The translations under genes and the position numbers were made by a program. A stretch of DNA of 64,000 nucleotides, taken from Alteracholeplasma palmae J233. Its GTDB lineage: Bacteria; Bacillota_I; Bacilli_A; Acholeplasmatales; Acholeplasmataceae. The stretch's first letter is position 1. Each line of letters begins with the position of its first letter. The notes below the pieces were generated by a model. It was not told where the DNA came from. It saw nothing but the letters and a program-made list of their open reading frames with translations, and ran no database searches. The stretch lies in NCBI RefSeq assembly GCF_000968055.1, contig NC_022538.1, positions 1,399,499 to 1,463,498 of the forward strand. The letters are read 5' to 3'. Below, one piece after another: positions 40,795-51,954 of this stretch.

Positions 40795-41793
40795 TTACTC
40801 CTTATCTTCGTCATAATCAAGATCAAATCTTGAATCTTTGCTCATGCTATGTTCAAATTCTAAGCCATTTTCAGCAAGTTTTTCTTTAAGTTCTTTAAAT
40901 GATTTACGTCCTAAACTTCTAAAGCGCATTACTTCTTCTTCAGTTAGTTTTACTAATTCAGCAACTGTTGCAATTCCTGAACGTTTTAGACTGTTAAATA
41001 GTCTAACTGATAAATCAAGTTGTTCAACTCTCATTTCTAACTTCTTACTACTTGGCTCTTCTGTTGGTTCATATATAAAATCTTTTTGAGATGCTTGTTC
41101 TCCAATTTGAACGATTACATTAAAATAATCAACTAACATTTTTGAAGCTAATGATAATGCTTCTTTTACATCGATAGCACCATTAGTTTCAATTTCAATT
41201 GTTAATTCATCGCTATCTCCTCTTGTTTTTTCAACATGATAAGATACTCTTTCTACTGGCGTATATAATGAGTCAATAGGAATAACTCCCACTTCGTATT
41301 TACTATATACTTTATTATTTTCTGCGCTAACATATCCGATTCCACGTCTAATTGTGACAACCATAGATAGTTTTCCATCTTCAGCTAAGTTTGCAATAAC
41401 TTGATCTGGATTGATAACAGTTACGCCATCAACGCGATTAAAGTCAGCTGCAGTTACAACTCCAGGTCCGACTGCGTATAACTCTAATTTTTGTTCATAT
41501 TGAGAGTCGTCAGAGTCAACAGAGAATACAACCTTTTTTAAATTAAGGACGATTTCCATTACGTCTTCGTAAACTCCACTGATAGTTGAAAATTCATGTT
41601 CTACACCGTCAATTTTTGTATTAACGATTGCAGCACCTGGCAATGAAGATAGTAAAACTCTTCTTAAAGCATTACCAATTGTTACTCCGTATCCTCTTTC
41701 TAAAGGTCTAATAACAAATTTACCCTTATTTCCATCAACAGATATTTCTTCAACTGCACTTGGTTTTTCAAATTTTAAGTCTTTCACAAGCAT
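40795..41793 (-). CDS. rpoA: RNA polymerase subunit alpha
   Basis: 332 residues. The N-terminal dimerisation domain has [30 protein letters not shown]. The C-terminal domain has [42 protein letters not shown], which binds UP elements and activators. A Ser/acidic tail follows. It overlaps neither neighbour and sits between rpsK and rplQ. Confidence 0.98.
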   Translation of the reverse strand: MLVKDLKFEKPSAVEEISVDGNKGKFVIRPLERGYGVTIGNALRRVLLSSLPGAAIVNTKIDGVEHEFSTISGVYEDVMEIVLNLKKVVFSVDSDDSQYEQKLELYAVGPGVVTAADFNRVDGVTVINPDQVIANLAEDGKLSMVVTIRRGIGYVSAENNKVYSKYEVGVIPIDSLYTPVERVSYHVEKTRGDSDELTIEIETNGAIDVKEALSLASKMLVDYFNVIVQIGEQASQKDFIYEPTEEPSSKKLEMRVEQLDLSVRLFNSLKRSGIATVAELVKLTEEEVMRFRSLGRKSFKELKEKLAENGLEFEHSMSKDSRFDLDYDEDKE

Positions 41794-41805
41794 TACCTCC
41801 CCGGA

Positions 41806-42192
41806 TTATCCACGTGGACGTTTTGGTGGTCTACATCCATTATGTGGTACTGGTGTTACGTCTTTGATAGCTGTAATTTCTAGTCCAGCTGTTTGTAATG
41901 AACGAATTGCTGCTTCACGTCCAGGTCCTGGACCTTTAATGAATACTTCAACTTTGATCATTCCATTTTCCATTGCTGCTTTAGCTGCAGCTTCTGCTGA
42001 CATTTGTGCAGCAAATGGTGTTGACTTACGGCTACCTTTAAATTGTAAAACTCCCGCACTACTCCATGCTACTGCATTTCCTTCTGGGTCTGTGATAGTT
42101 ACGATTGTATTGTTAAATGTTGTATGAATATGTGCAATACCTAGGGGAATGTTTTTCTTAACTCTACGTTTAGTTGTTTTCTTACGTGCCAT
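41806..42192 (-). CDS. rpsK: 30S ribosomal protein S11
   Basis: 128 residues: [55 protein letters not shown] and the C-terminal [16 protein letters not shown]. Part of the 30S platform near the E site. 13 bp after rpsM. Confidence 0.98.
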   Translation of the reverse strand: MARKKTTKRRVKKNIPLGIAHIHTTFNNTIVTITDPEGNAVAWSSAGVLQFKGSRKSTPFAAQMSAEAAAKAAMENGMIKVEVFIKGPGPGREAAIRSLQTAGLEITAIKDVTPVPHNGCRPPKRPRG

Positions 42193-42205
42193 TTTCTATT
42201 CCTCC

Positions 42206-42571
42206 TTATTTCTTCTTACCAGCGATCGCTTTTGCTTTACCTTTTCTAGTACGTGCATTATTTCTAGTGTTTTGTCCACGAACTGGTAAATTTCTACGAT
42301 GGCGGATACCACGATATGAGCCGATTTCCATTAAACGTTTAATATTTAATGTTACTTCTCTTCTTAAATCACCTTCAACAGTGACATTTGCAATTTCTGT
42401 ACGAATTGCTGATAATTGGTCTTCTGTTAAGTCTTTAACACGAACATCTTCACTAATATTTGCATTTGCTAAGATTGTTTTAGATGTTGTTAGACCAATA
42501 CCATAAATATATGTTAACGAAACCACAACACGTTTGTCACGTGGAATGTCAACGCCTGCTATTCTTGCCAT
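42206..42571 (-). CDS. rpsM: 30S ribosomal protein S13
   Basis: 121 residues: [26 protein letters not shown] start, helix-two-turn-helix region and the basic tail [24 protein letters not shown] split by family motifs. Contacts P-site tRNA and bridge B1. Follows rpmJ by 12 bp. Confidence 0.98.
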   Translation of the reverse strand: MARIAGVDIPRDKRVVVSLTYIYGIGLTTSKTILANANISEDVRVKDLTEDQLSAIRTEIANVTVEGDLRREVTLNIKRLMEIGSYRGIRHRRNLPVRGQNTRNNARTRKGKAKAIAGKKK

Positions 42572-42583
42572 AGTTCTGTCTCC

Positions 42584-42700
42584 TTAACCTTGTCTTTGGT
42601 TATTTCTTCTAACTTTTTTGTTGATTACATAAACGCGGCCTTTACGACGTACAATGATGTCATCTGCACTACGTTTCTTTACGGATGCTCTAACTTTCAC
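42584..42700 (-). CDS. rpmJ: 50S ribosomal protein L36, cysteine-free form
   Basis: 38 residues, starting with GTG behind [42 protein letters not shown]. The ends match L36, but the zinc ligands (C..C..C..H in the common form) are replaced ([15 protein letters not shown]), so it is a C- paralog not needing zinc. Located between infA and rpsM as usual. Confidence 0.95.
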   Translation of the reverse strand: MKVRASVKKRSADDIIVRRKGRVYVINKKVRRNNQRQG

Positions 42701-42712
42701 TTTGTGTCCTCC

Positions 42713-42931
42713 TTATTTACGGCGATAAGTAATTCGCCCACGGGTTAAATCATATGGTGATAATTCAACTGTAACTTTATCACCAGGTAAAATGCGTATG
42801 TTGTTGATACGGATTTTACCAGAAACATGAGCTAGAACGATATGTCCGTTTTCTAACTCTACTTTAAATTTAGTATTAGGTAATACTTCAATGACTTTAG
42901 CTTCTACTTCAATTAAATCTTCTCTAGCCAT
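42713..42931 (-). CDS. infA: Translation initiation factor IF-1
   Basis: 72 residues, an S1/OB-fold: [55 protein letters not shown]. Binds the ribosomal A site during initiation. Between map and rpmJ as in Bacillus. Confidence 0.98.
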   Translation of the reverse strand: MAREDLIEVEAKVIEVLPNTKFKVELENGHIVLAHVSGKIRINNIRILPGDKVTVELSPYDLTRGRITYRRK

Positions 42932-42935
42932 TCAC

Positions 42936-43691
42936 TCACTCCTTTATTGTAGACAAAATTTCATATCCTGTCTCAGTAATAACAATCGTATGTTCATAAT
43001 GTGCACTATACTTCTTGTCGCTTGTTACGGTTGTCCAGTTATCTGATAGAATTCTTACTCTTTTTGTGCCTAGATTTAGCATTGGTTCAACACAAAATGT
43101 CATACCTGGTTTTAATAATGCTCCTTGTTTTGGTGCTCCAAAATTAGGTACATATGGATCTTCATGTAAACTTTGTCCAATTCCATGTCCGGTAAACTCT
43201 TCGACAATACCATAACCATATGGTTTAACGAATTGTTCAATAGCATGTGAAATGTCAGATACATGATTACCTGGTTTGGCTTGTTCTAAACCAATAAATA
43301 ATGATTTTTCTGTGACCTCTAACAATTGTTTTACTTCATCAGAAATATTGCCAACTGGATATGTCCATGCAGAATCTGAATGGTATCCTTTATAACATAC
43401 TCCTAAATCAACTGTAATAATATCACCATCTTTTAAGATTTTCTTTTTAGATGGAATACCATGTACAACAACTTCATTAACTGATGCGCAGATTGATCCC
43501 GGAAAACCATTATAGTTTTTAAATGAGGGAGTTGCTCCTTGATCTTTTATGAAATTTTCAGCGAGTATATCAAGCTGATGAGTACTAACACCTGGTTTAA
43601 TATGAGGCACTAACATCTTACGAGTCATGTCTAATATTTCTCCTGCTTTTTTCATCAACTCAATTTCTCTTTTTGACTTTATTAAAATCAT
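42936..43691 (-). CDS. map: Methionine aminopeptidase type I
   Basis: 251 residues. Metal ligands in [23 protein letters not shown] (two Asp), [16 protein letters not shown] (His), FCVEPML (Glu) and [11 protein letters not shown] (Glu). Removes initiator Met from nascent proteins. Directly follows adk; its ATG is adjacent to the adk stop. Confidence 0.97.
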   Translation of the reverse strand: MILIKSKREIELMKKAGEILDMTRKMLVPHIKPGVSTHQLDILAENFIKDQGATPSFKNYNGFPGSICASVNEVVVHGIPSKKKILKDGDIITVDLGVCYKGYHSDSAWTYPVGNISDEVKQLLEVTEKSLFIGLEQAKPGNHVSDISHAIEQFVKPYGYGIVEEFTGHGIGQSLHEDPYVPNFGAPKQGALLKPGMTFCVEPMLNLGTKRVRILSDNWTTVTSDKKYSAHYEHTIVITETGYEILSTIKE

Positions 43692-44336
43692 TTACTCACC
43701 TAATGCCTTTAAGATAGTTTGGGTAACTTCGTCAATTGACTTCATACCATCTACCTTGTATACAAGATTTTGATTTTGATAATATTCGATAATAGGGAAT
43801 GTTTCATCCTTATATACCTTTAAACGGTTTAAAACTGTTTCTTCTTTATCATCAGCTCTTTGAATTAATGGTGTAGAATCGTTATCACATAGTCCCGCAA
43901 CTTTTGGTGGGTTGTTATCAATATGATATACAGCTCCACATGTTGGGCAAACTCTTCTACCAGTAATTCTTTTAACCAAAACTTTGTCATCTGCAGTAAT
44001 ATCAACTGCTGCAGTTAATTTAATGCCTTTTCTTTCAAATAATTCATCTAAGAATTTTGCTTGAGCTAGATTTCTAGGAAATCCATCTAGTAGAAAACCA
44101 TTTTTGATATCACTATCTAAAAAGCGATCTTCTACCATTTGGTTTGTTACTTCATCAGGAACTAATAGTCCTTTATCAGTATAACTTTTTGCAAGCTTTC
44201 CTAAACTTGTATTTTCTTTAAAATGTTTTCTAAACATATCCCCTGTAGAAATATGAGGGATGTTTAATTTTTTTGACAGCACAGATGCTTGTGAACCTTT
44301 TCCAACACCTGGAGGCCCCATAAGAATAAGTTGCAC
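43692..44336 (-). CDS. adk: Adenylate kinase
   Basis: 214 residues. P-loop LMGPPGVGKGSQAS, DGFPRNLAQAKFLDEL, and a long LID domain with RVCPTCGAVYHIDNNPP: two of the usual four zinc Cys are here and the second pair is reduced to GLCDND (Cys and Asp), the four-ligand Cys3-Asp pattern known from Gram-positive adk. Interconverts ATP, ADP and AMP. Between secY and map. Confidence 0.97.
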   Translation of the reverse strand: MQLILMGPPGVGKGSQASVLSKKLNIPHISTGDMFRKHFKENTSLGKLAKSYTDKGLLVPDEVTNQMVEDRFLDSDIKNGFLLDGFPRNLAQAKFLDELFERKGIKLTAAVDITADDKVLVKRITGRRVCPTCGAVYHIDNNPPKVAGLCDNDSTPLIQRADDKEETVLNRLKVYKDETFPIIEYYQNQNLVYKVDGMKSIDEVTQTILKALGE

Positions 44337-44350
44337 TTTTACACCACCTG

Positions 44351-45625
44351 TTAAAATAGACCTGTATATTGGTCTTTGTTAGCTGCAGCTTCAATTTGTT
44401 GAGTTGTTTCAACAGCAACCCCTACGATGATAAGTAAACTTGTACCACCAATTGAAATTGCACTTGCTTCTGCTGCTGTGAAACCAAAAATCCAGCTAGT
44501 GATAATTGGAAGTGCTGCAAGTACTGCAATAAACACTGTACCAATTACTGTAATCTTAAATAAGATTTTAGCAATGAAATTTTTAGTATCTTCTCCTGGT
44601 CTAATCCCTGGAATATAAGCATCTTGTTTAGATAAATTGTCAGCCATTTGAGTTGGGTTAACTGTCATAAACGTATAAAAGAATGAGAATATAACAATTA
44701 AAATCATATATAATATGAACCCTAATGGTTCTTGTGAGTTAAAGATGTTATTAATCCAAGTGCTAGTACCTGAAGTACTGTTACTTGTTAGCCCAACAAT
44801 AGTAAGTGGAATACTTGTTAATGTTGAAGCAAAGATTACAGGTAATACCCCAGCACTGTTAATTTTAAGTGGGATATTAGAATCTGTTTTACCTTGTCTA
44901 TTCGCATATTGAATAGGGATTTTTCGTGTTGCAACGTATACATATATAACTGCTAGTAGAATAAAGATGTTAAGTAAGACGATAATACTGAATAATCCTA
45001 AGTTTCCCCATGTGAAACTTGATCCCAAGTATTTTTGAGATAAAGTTGTATACATGATAGGTAAGCTAGTAACCATACCAGTAACAATCATAATTGATGT
45101 TCCGTTTCCTACACCTTTAGCAGTGATTAAATCAGCCAGCCAAATTGTTACAGCAGATGCTGCAGTAACTGTTAGGGCCATATATAAATAAATCCAAATA
45201 CTTTGTCGAACACCATGTTGTAATGGAGAACCTACACCTAAAATTAATAATAATGCTTGAGCAAATGCTAATGCAATTGCTAAATATCGTGTTAATCTAG
45301 CGCTTTTTTGTTTACCAGCCTCACCTTGTTCGTTCCATTCTTTTAAAGAAGGAATTACAGTTTGTAATAACTGTACTGCAATGGATGCAGTAATATAAGG
45401 CGATATTCCCAATGAGAATACTGAGAAACGAGCTAACGCTTGCCCACTATAACTATTTAATATAGATAAGAATCCAGATCCAAAATCAGTGGTTAATTGT
45501 TCTTTATTGAACAGTGGAATTGGAATATAACTAGCAATCTTAAATACTAGTATGATGAGCAGGGTGATTGCAATGCGAAGCATTACAGTTTTGTTACTTA
45601 ATACTAGTTTTATACGTTGCCACAC
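44351..45625 (-). CDS. secY: Preprotein translocase channel subunit SecY
   Basis: 424 residues with ten hydrophobic spans. Motifs: LLIILVFKIASYIPIP, FSLGISPYITASIAVQLLQ, plug-adjacent segment, EQGEAGKQKSARLTRYLAIALAF, GNGTSIMIVTG, YANRQGKTDSNIPLKINSAGVLPVIFAS in pieces and PTQMADNLSKQDAYIPGIRPG. Forms the SecYE channel with the SecE at 775-1185. Two bases after rplO. Confidence 0.97.
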   Translation of the reverse strand: MWQRIKLVLSNKTVMLRIAITLLIILVFKIASYIPIPLFNKEQLTTDFGSGFLSILNSYSGQALARFSVFSLGISPYITASIAVQLLQTVIPSLKEWNEQGEAGKQKSARLTRYLAIALAFAQALLLILGVGSPLQHGVRQSIWIYLYMALTVTAASAVTIWLADLITAKGVGNGTSIMIVTGMVTSLPIMYTTLSQKYLGSSFTWGNLGLFSIIVLLNIFILLAVIYVYVATRKIPIQYANRQGKTDSNIPLKINSAGVLPVIFASTLTSIPLTIVGLTSNSTSGTSTWINNIFNSQEPLGFILYMILIVIFSFFYTFMTVNPTQMADNLSKQDAYIPGIRPGEDTKNFIAKILFKITVIGTVFIAVLAALPIITSWIFGFTAAEASAISIGGTSLLIIVGVAVETTQQIEAAANKDQYTGLF

Positions 45626-45626
45626 A

Positions 45627-46064
45627 CTAAATCACCTCTACAGTTCCGCCAACTGCTAAGATTGCATCGTTTGCAGCTTTTGAAAACTTGCTTGCTTTAA
45701 CAGTTAATTTTTTTGTTAATTCGCCATTTGCTAATACTTTAACACCTGACAATAACTTAGTAACGATTCTTTTTTCTAATAATACTTCTGGAGTGATAAT
45801 ATCACCATCATTAAAAATTTCTAAATCTGTTAAATTAACTACAGCATATTCTTTTCTAGTGAAGTTGTTGAATCCTCTTTTAGGAATTCTTTGGAAGAAA
45901 GGAAGTTGTCCCCCTTCAAATCCAGGACGTGTGCCTCCGCCTGAGCGTGCTAATTGTCCTTTGTTACCTTTACCAGAAGTTTTTCCGGTTCCGCTACCTG
46001 GACCACGGCCTAAACGTTTGCGTGATTGACGTGCACCTGCTACGGGTTTTAATTCGTTTAACAT
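45627..46064 (-). CDS. rplO: 50S ribosomal protein L15
   Basis: 145 residues: N-terminal Gly/Arg-rich extension [20 protein letters not shown] and [20 protein letters not shown], then the globular C-terminal domain. Between rpmD and secY. Confidence 0.97.
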   Translation of the reverse strand: MLNELKPVAGARQSRKRLGRGPGSGTGKTSGKGNKGQLARSGGGTRPGFEGGQLPFFQRIPKRGFNNFTRKEYAVVNLTDLEIFNDGDIITPEVLLEKRIVTKLLSGVKVLANGELTKKLTVKASKFSKAANDAILAVGGTVEVI

Positions 46065-46079
46065 GATGTGTCTTCCTCC

Positions 46080-46259
46080 TTACGCTATTTCTTTGACAGA
46101 AACAAAGTGTGAAATTGTTTTAATCATTCCACGGATTGCTTCGTTGTCATCTTTTACTACGGTTTGATTAATTTTAGTTAATCCTAATGCTTTAGCTGTT
46201 CTTGCTTGGTTTGGTTTACGGCCAATTAGGCTCTTAGTTAATGTAATTTCAAATTTCAT
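46080..46259 (-). CDS. rpmD: 50S ribosomal protein L30
   Basis: 59 residues: [40 protein letters not shown]. Its ATG overlaps the rpsE stop (TAATG), indicating translational coupling. Too short for many gene callers but clearly present in the rpsE-rplO gap. Confidence 0.97.
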   Translation of the reverse strand: MKFEITLTKSLIGRKPNQARTAKALGLTKINQTVVKDDNEAIRGMIKTISHFVSVKEIA

Positions 46260-46762
46260 TATAGTAAACCTGCCACATCTACACCGCGTAGTTTTGCTAC
46301 TTGTTCAGGTGTTCTTAATAATTCAAGACCATTAAATGTTGCTCTAACCATGTTGATTGGAGTTCTTGAACCAATTGATTTTGACAAGATGTCAGTAATT
46401 CCAGCTAATTCAAATACGATACGAACCGCACCACCAGCAATAACTCCAGTACCTTCAGCAGCAGGTTTGAAGAAAATTTTTCCTGCTCCAAAGTTTCCTG
46501 TTATTTCGTGTGGAATTGTTGTTCCTACTAATGGAACTGTGATTAAATTTTTTCTTGCGTCTTCTACTGCTTTTTTAATTGCTTCAGGTACTTCTTGAGC
46601 TTTACCTGTACCGAAACCAACGTGACCTTTTCTATCGCCTACAACAACTAATGCTGAGAAACGGAAACGACGGCCACCTTTAACTACTTTAGTTACACGG
46701 TTTATCGCAACAACTTTTTCTTCAAAAACAACTTCTTGTTCTTTAAGTTCATTTTTCGCCAT
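46259..46762 (-). CDS. rpsE: 30S ribosomal protein S5
   Basis: 167 residues from the ATG at 46762 behind AAGGAGGAAG; the upstream extension overlaps rplR and is rejected. Motifs: [57 protein letters not shown]. Part of the mRNA entry channel. Confidence 0.98.
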   Translation of the reverse strand: MAKNELKEQEVVFEEKVVAINRVTKVVKGGRRFRFSALVVVGDRKGHVGFGTGKAQEVPEAIKKAVEDARKNLITVPLVGTTIPHEITGNFGAGKIFFKPAAEGTGVIAGGAVRIVFELAGITDILSKSIGSRTPINMVRATFNGLELLRTPEQVAKLRGVDVAGLL

Positions 46763-46775
46763 TGTTTCTTCCTCC

Positions 46776-47129
46776 TTAGAATTGTAAGCCTGCTTCACGA
46801 GCAGCTTCAGCTAATGCTTTAATACGTCCATGGTATAAATAACCACTTCTGTCAAATACAATAGTATTAATACCATTGTCTAATGCTTTTTTAGCAATTA
46901 ATTGTCCTAATGCTGTTGCAGCTTCGATATTAGAACCTTTTACGTTTGTTTCTTGGCTACGTGCGCTAACTAATGTTACTTGTTTTTCATCGTCAACAAG
47001 TTGGACATAGAGCGCTGTGTTTGAACGGTATACACTTAAACGTGGGCGTTCATTAGTACCAATAACAGTCTTTCTGATACGTAAATGACGTTTTTGACGA
47101 TTTACGTTTGATGATTGTTTTGTTATCAT
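46776..47129 (-). CDS. rplR: 50S ribosomal protein L18
   Basis: 117 residues: [58 protein letters not shown]. Binds 5S rRNA in the central protuberance. Confidence 0.98.
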   Translation of the reverse strand: MITKQSSNVNRQKRHLRIRKTVIGTNERPRLSVYRSNTALYVQLVDDEKQVTLVSARSQETNVKGSNIEAATALGQLIAKKALDNGINTIVFDRSGYLYHGRIKALAEAAREAGLQF

Positions 47130-47147
47130 AGTCTACTATATCCTTTC

Positions 47148-47687
47148 TTATTTAGCAGTTTTCCCAGCCTTACGAGGAACATATTCACCAACATAACGAA
47201 TACCTTTTCCTTTGTATGGTTCTGGTTTGCGTAATTTTCTAATGTTTGCTGAGAATTCACCAACTAATTGTTTGTCAATTCCGCTAATTGTTAATTCAGT
47301 ATTTTTAGGAACTTCAACTGTTAATCCAGCAGGAATATCTAATTCAACTGGATGAGAGAATCCTAATGCTAATACTAATTTAGATCCTTGTAATTGAGCT
47401 CTATACCCAACCCCAATGATTTCTAATTGTTTTTTGAATCCTTCACTAACACCATGAATCATGTTTGCTAGTAAAGCACGAGTAGTTCCGTGAATTTTTT
47501 TGATAAATCTTTCATCATTAGGACGAGCTACTTTTAAGCTTCCTTCTTCTAATGATAAAATTAAATTTTCGTTGAATTGGAATTCAAGTTGTCCTTTAGG
47601 TCCTTTAACAGTAACGAAATTGTTTTCGTTAATGTCTACAGTAACTGAAGCAGGAACTTGAATCACTTTATTACCTATACGTGACAT
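47148..47687 (-). CDS. rplF: 50S ribosomal protein L6
   Basis: 179 residues: [66 protein letters not shown]. Two tandem L6 folds near the sarcin-ricin loop. Confidence 0.98.
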   Translation of the reverse strand: MSRIGNKVIQVPASVTVDINENNFVTVKGPKGQLEFQFNENLILSLEEGSLKVARPNDERFIKKIHGTTRALLANMIHGVSEGFKKQLEIIGVGYRAQLQGSKLVLALGFSHPVELDIPAGLTVEVPKNTELTISGIDKQLVGEFSANIRKLRKPEPYKGKGIRYVGEYVPRKAGKTAK

Positions 47688-47702
47688 AATTTCCTCCTTA
47701 TA

Positions 47703-48098
47703 TTACCATACGTAAGCTAAAACTTCGCCGCCAACTTTAGCTAAACGAGCTTCGCGATCTGTTAAAATCCCTTTTGAAGTTGAGATTAATGCAATTCCTA
47801 AACCATTTAATACTTTAGGTAATTGTTCAACTTGTGCATAAACACGGAGACCTGGTTTCGATATCCTTTTTAACCCTTTAATAACTCTTTCATTTTCTAG
47901 AGTGTATTTAAGTGTTACTACGATATTTGCTTTTTCAGTTTTTTGAATGCTGAAATCCTTGATGAATCCTTCTTTTTTTAATACTGATAATACTTCAGCT
48001 TTTAATTTAGAAGCAGGGATTTCAACTTTTGGATGACGCATTTTGTTTGCATTACGAATACGAGTTAACATATCCGCGATTGGATCAGTCATAACCAT
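47703..48098 (-). CDS. rpsH: 30S ribosomal protein S8
   Basis: 131 residues: [59 protein letters not shown] (last part GGEVLAYVW). The first ATG (48098) has GGAGG at good spacing. In E. coli S8 represses the spc operon by binding rplE mRNA. Confidence 0.98.
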   Translation of the reverse strand: MVMTDPIADMLTRIRNANKMRHPKVEIPASKLKAEVLSVLKKEGFIKDFSIQKTEKANIVVTLKYTLENERVIKGLKRISKPGLRVYAQVEQLPKVLNGLGIALISTSKGILTDREARLAKVGGEVLAYVW

Positions 48099-48113
48099 TT
48101 TATATCCTCCTTC

Positions 48114-48383
48114 TTACCAGCTAGCTTTTTTAACGCCTGGTAGTTCGCCTTTGTGTGCTAAATCACGGAATTTGATACGTGAAATACCAAATTTACGCAT
48201 ATATGCACGAGGTCTTCCATCTATTGAGTCTCTATTACGTAATCTTACTGGTGATGCGTTTGCAGGAATTTTTGCTAATCCTTCATAATCTCCAGCTTCT
48301 TTAAGAGCTCTTCTTTTTTCAGCATAAATAGCTACAAGTTCGCGTTGTTTTTGATCTTTTGCAATCTTTGATTTTTTTGCCAT
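48114..48383 (-). CDS. rpsN: 30S ribosomal protein S14, cysteine-free form
   Basis: 89 residues, the longer zinc-independent (C-) S14: [59 protein letters not shown]. The CxxC pairs of the 61-residue Bacillus RpsN1 are absent (compare [10 protein letters not shown]). It occupies the spc-operon position usually held by the short C+ form. Confidence 0.97.
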   Translation of the reverse strand: MAKKSKIAKDQKQRELVAIYAEKRRALKEAGDYEGLAKIPANASPVRLRNRDSIDGRPRAYMRKFGISRIKFRDLAHKGELPGVKKASW

Positions 48384-48394
48384 GTGCTTACTCC

Positions 48395-48934
48395 TTATTT
48401 CTTAAACGGCATACCGAATAAGCTTAATAATTTTTTAGCTTCTTCGTCTGTTTGAGCCGTTGTTACGATAACAATATCCATACCGCGAACTTTTTTCACT
48501 TTATCGATATTGATTTCTGGGAATACGATTTGTTCTCTAAGACCTAACGTATAGTTCCCTCTACCATCAAATGCGTTTCCAGAAACGCCTCTAAAATCTC
48601 TTACACGAGGTAATGCAATTTGGATTAATTTTTCTAAGAAAAGATACATACGTTCTCCTCTTAAAGTAACTTTAGCACCAATAGGCATTTGTTCTCTTAG
48701 TTTAAAGTTTGCAATTGATTTTTTTGCTTTTGTAACTACTGGACGTTGTCCACTTAATTGCATTAATTCTTCTACAGCATCATCTAATACTTTTGAGTTG
48801 AATACAGCGTCACCAACACCCATGTTGATAACGATTTTTTCAAGTTTAGGTACTTGCATTGCTGAAGAATAGTTAAATGTTTTTATAAGTTCGGATTTGA
48901 CAACATCGTTATATACTGTTTTTAAATTACTCAT
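48395..48934 (-). CDS. rplE: 50S ribosomal protein L5
   Basis: 179 residues: [29 protein letters not shown]-like [40 protein letters not shown]. Binds 5S rRNA and touches P-site tRNA. Confidence 0.98.
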   Translation of the reverse strand: MSNLKTVYNDVVKSELIKTFNYSSAMQVPKLEKIVINMGVGDAVFNSKVLDDAVEELMQLSGQRPVVTKAKKSIANFKLREQMPIGAKVTLRGERMYLFLEKLIQIALPRVRDFRGVSGNAFDGRGNYTLGLREQIVFPEINIDKVKKVRGMDIVIVTTAQTDEEAKKLLSLFGMPFKK

Positions 48935-48948
48935 TCGTCATTTCCTCC

Positions 48949-49299
48949 TTATTTTTTAGCAGAATCAATGGTAGTTCCAGATTTTCTAGCAAATCTTACT
49001 TTTTTACCATTTTCTACACGGAATCCAACTTTTGTTGGTTCTCCACTTTTTGGATCAAGTAAAGCAACATTTGAAACATGGATAGGAGCTTCAACTTCTA
49101 TAATTCCACCTTTATCGTTTGCTTGTGTTGGGCGTTGATGTTTTTTAACAACATTAACTCCTTCAACAACTACTCTATCTTGACTTTTTAATACTTTTAG
49201 AACGCGTCCTGTTTTACGAGTTTTTGTTCCTTTTTTATCAGTTACAAATTGATCACGTCCAGCAATCACTGCAACTGTATCACCAGTTTTAATATACAT
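48949..49299 (-). CDS. rplX: 50S ribosomal protein L24
   Basis: 116 residues: KOW start [54 protein letters not shown]. Assembly initiator that binds the 5' end of 23S rRNA. The loop after the first KOW strand is slightly longer than usual. Confidence 0.97.
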   Translation of the reverse strand: MYIKTGDTVAVIAGRDQFVTDKKGTKTRKTGRVLKVLKSQDRVVVEGVNVVKKHQRPTQANDKGGIIEVEAPIHVSNVALLDPKSGEPTKVGFRVENGKKVRFARKSGTTIDSAKK

Positions 49300-49312
49300 A
49301 GATATGACCTCC

Positions 49313-49681
49313 TTATAACACTTCTGGAGCTAGAGAAACGATCTTCATGAAGCTTTTTTCTCTTAGTTCTCTTGCCACTGGCCCGAAAATACGAGTTCCA
49401 CGTGGTGTTAAATCATCTTTAATAATTACTGCTGCATTTTCATCAAATTTAATGTATGATCCGTCTACACGACGTAATCCGCTTTTCGTACGAACGATAA
49501 CTGCTTTTACTACATCACCTTTTTTAACTGTACCAGCTGGAATTGCTTTTTTTACAGTCACTACTACAACATCACCGATGTTAGCATAGCGACGGCGCGT
49601 ACCACCTAATACTTTAATAACTAAGACTTCTTTAGCGCCACTGTTATCAGCGACAACCAATCTACTTTCTTGTTGTATCAT
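49313..49681 (-). CDS. rplN: 50S ribosomal protein L14
   Basis: 122 residues: [60 protein letters not shown]. Forms bridge B8 with 16S rRNA. Confidence 0.98.
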   Translation of the reverse strand: MIQQESRLVVADNSGAKEVLVIKVLGGTRRRYANIGDVVVVTVKKAIPAGTVKKGDVVKAVIVRTKSGLRRVDGSYIKFDENAAVIIKDDLTPRGTRIFGPVARELREKSFMKIVSLAPEVL

Positions 49682-49695
49682 CGTTTACGCCTCCT

Positions 49696-49959
49696 TTACA
49701 CTAAATCAGCATGTGAAACCACTTTTAAAACACGGAATCTCTTAGTTTTTGATAGTGGTCTAGTTTCGATGATTGTTACAGTATCTCCTAATTTAGCGAT
49801 ACCTTCTTCATCATGCACATGATATTTTTTAGATTGTTTAACTCTTTTTCCGTATAAACGGTCTTTTTTATAATTGTTTACAACAACAGTAACAGTTTTT
49901 TCCATTTTATCGGATACAACTGTTCCGGTATACACTTTTCTTTGATTACGTTCCATCAT
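49696..49959 (-). CDS. rpsQ: 30S ribosomal protein S17
   Basis: 87 residues from the first of two adjacent ATGs behind [67 protein letters not shown]. The longer frame overlaps rpmC and is rejected. Confidence 0.97.
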   Translation of the reverse strand: MMERNQRKVYTGTVVSDKMEKTVTVVVNNYKKDRLYGKRVKQSKKYHVHDEEGIAKLGDTVTIIETRPLSKTKRFRVLKVVSHADLV

Positions 49960-49969
49960 TGTATCCTCC

Positions 49970-50158
49970 TTACTCATTACGTTCACTGATGATTGTTTTC
50001 ATCTGTGCTATTGTTTTTCTAACTTTATTAATACGTGCAGTATTTTCTAATTGGCCTACTGCTAGTTGGAAGCGCAAGTTGAATAATTCAGCTTTTAGCT
50101 CAGCAATTTTAGCTTCTAACTCAGTAGTGTCAAGTTTACGGATTTCAGCTGCTTTCAC
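49970..50158 (-). CDS. rpmC: 50S ribosomal protein L29
   Basis: 62 residues, GTG start overlapping the rplP stop (GTGA): [40 protein letters not shown] helical hairpin near the tunnel exit that helps dock SRP and trigger factor. Confidence 0.97.
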   Translation of the reverse strand: MKAAEIRKLDTTELEAKIAELKAELFNLRFQLAVGQLENTARINKVRKTIAQMKTIISERNE

Positions 50159-50571
50159 GCTTCTTCACCTCTTTTAACAATTTTAGTTTTAATTGGTAAT
50201 TTATGAGATGCTAATCTTAACGCTTCAATAGCTACTGCATCAGTAACACCATTGATTTCAAATAAGATTTTTCCTTCTTTAACAACAGCTACCCAATGAT
50301 CAGGAGCCCCTTTACCAGAACCCATACGTACTTCTAGAGGTTTCTTAGTTTTTGCTAAATGTGGGAAAATATTAATCCATACTTTACCTAAACGTTTCAT
50401 ATGACGAGTCATTGCAATACGAGCAGCTTCGATTTGTCTATTTGTAATCCAAGCTCCTTCTTTAGCAACTAATGCATAATCACCGTTAATAATTTCATTT
50501 CTACCTTTTGCTTTTCCTTCATAGCTTACGCGATGAGGACGACGGTATTTCGTTCTTTTAGGCATTAACAT
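50155..50571 (-). CDS. rplP: 50S ribosomal protein L16
   Basis: 138 residues: [60 protein letters not shown]. The ATG at 50571 has AAAGGAGG nine bases upstream; a second ATG is two codons inside. Organises the A-site tRNA elbow. Confidence 0.98.
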   Translation of the reverse strand: MLMPKRTKYRRPHRVSYEGKAKGRNEIINGDYALVAKEGAWITNRQIEAARIAMTRHMKRLGKVWINIFPHLAKTKKPLEVRMGSGKGAPDHWVAVVKEGKILFEINGVTDAVAIEALRLASHKLPIKTKIVKRGEEA

Positions 50572-50573
50572 AA

Positions 50574-51296
50574 TTATTTGCCTCCTTTACGATTGCGTCT
50601 TTGTGGTCTTGGTGCAGAAGCTTCAAATGGTTTTCTTGTATCTAAGATTGTTTGTCCAGGTAATACTTCGCCATGGAAAACCCATACTTTGATACCTAAA
50701 ACTCCATATGTTGTATGAGCTTCAGCTGTTGCATAGTCTACGTCTGCACGTAAAGTATGTAATGGAACGCGTCCTTCTGAATATCCTTCGCTACGAGCCA
50801 TTTCAGCTCCACCTAGACGACCTGATACTAAAGTTTTAACTCCTTTAGCACCTGATTTTAAGGCACGTTGGATAGCAATCTTTTGAACACGTCTGAATGA
50901 CGCACGATTTTCAAGTTGTTCAGCCATGTTTTGTGCAACTAATTCTGCAACTTTTTCAGGGCGTTTAACTTCAACTACGTTAAATACGATTTCTTTTTTA
51001 GTTAAGTATTCTAATTCAGAAACAGCTTTATTTCTTGTTTCACCATCTCTACCAATTACAATACCAGGTTTAGCAGTATATAAAGTAACTTTAATACGAT
51101 CTTTTGCTTTACCTTTAAGACGTTCGATTTCAATTTGAGAAACGCCGGCTTTTTTGTAAACTTTGTTTAAATATTTACGAATGTTGTAGTCTTCATTAAT
51201 TAATGCAGGTACATCTTTTTCGTTTGCATACCATTTTGATTCCCATGAACGGATGATTCCTAAACGAAGTCCGTTTGGATTAGTTTTTTGACCCAT
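50574..51296 (-). CDS. rpsC: 30S ribosomal protein S3
   Basis: 240 residues: [22 protein letters not shown] domain [59 protein letters not shown]. mRNA entry-tunnel protein. Confidence 0.98.
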   Translation of the reverse strand: MGQKTNPNGLRLGIIRSWESKWYANEKDVPALINEDYNIRKYLNKVYKKAGVSQIEIERLKGKAKDRIKVTLYTAKPGIVIGRDGETRNKAVSELEYLTKKEIVFNVVEVKRPEKVAELVAQNMAEQLENRASFRRVQKIAIQRALKSGAKGVKTLVSGRLGGAEMARSEGYSEGRVPLHTLRADVDYATAEAHTTYGVLGIKVWVFHGEVLPGQTILDTRKPFEASAPRPQRRNRKGGK

Positions 51297-51308
51297 TGTT
51301 TCCCTCCT

Positions 51309-51644
51309 TTATTCTCTTTCTGCTACTACCACAGTAATGTGGCTAGTTCTTTTTTGAATGATATCGCCTTGACCTTTAGCTCTTGGCAATAATCTTTTAA
51401 GTCTTACGCCTTCTCCAACGTAAGCTTCTTTTACATATAATTTAGTTTCGTCTAAGTTCAAGTTGTGTGATGCGTTAGCTACTGCACTATTTAACACCTT
51501 TAAAATAATTGGTGAGGCAGCGCGTGGTGTAAACATTAAGATAGCTTGTGCTTCTTTAATATTTTGCCCACGGATTAAATCAATCACTAAGCGTGCTTTT
51601 CTTGGTGCAATACGAACTGTTTTTGCAATTGCTTTTGCTTCCAT
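51309..51644 (-). CDS. rplV: 50S ribosomal protein L22
   Basis: 111 residues: [39 protein letters not shown], and the tunnel-lining hairpin [19 protein letters not shown], where macrolide-resistance changes map in other species. Start behind GGAGG. Confidence 0.98.
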   Translation of the reverse strand: MEAKAIAKTVRIAPRKARLVIDLIRGQNIKEAQAILMFTPRAASPIILKVLNSAVANASHNLNLDETKLYVKEAYVGEGVRLKRLLPRAKGQGDIIQKRTSHITVVVAERE

Positions 51645-51662
51645 GTTTTAATTCTCCTCCAA

Positions 51663-51941
51663 TTATTTTTTCTTAGCTTTCTTATCTTTTTCGTGTCCAC
51701 GGAATGTACGTGTTGGAGCAAATTCTCCTAATTTATGACCAACCATATCTTCTGTAATATAAACTGGTAAATGTTCTCTACCGTTATATACAGCGATTGT
51801 GTGACCAATAAATTCTGGGAAAATGGTTGAACGACGTGACCATGTTTGTATAACTTTTTTCTCATTGGCAGCATTTTGTTTTTGTACTTTAACTAATAAG
51901 TGTGAGTCACAAAATGGGCCTTTTTTAATTGAACGTGCCAT
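51663..51941 (-). CDS. rpsS: 30S ribosomal protein S19
   Basis: 92 residues: [60 protein letters not shown]. Head protein forming bridge B1 with S13. Confidence 0.98.
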   Translation of the reverse strand: MARSIKKGPFCDSHLLVKVQKQNAANEKKVIQTWSRRSTIFPEFIGHTIAVYNGREHLPVYITEDMVGHKLGEFAPTRTFRGHEKDKKAKKK

Positions 51942-51954
51942 AATTCCCTCCTAA

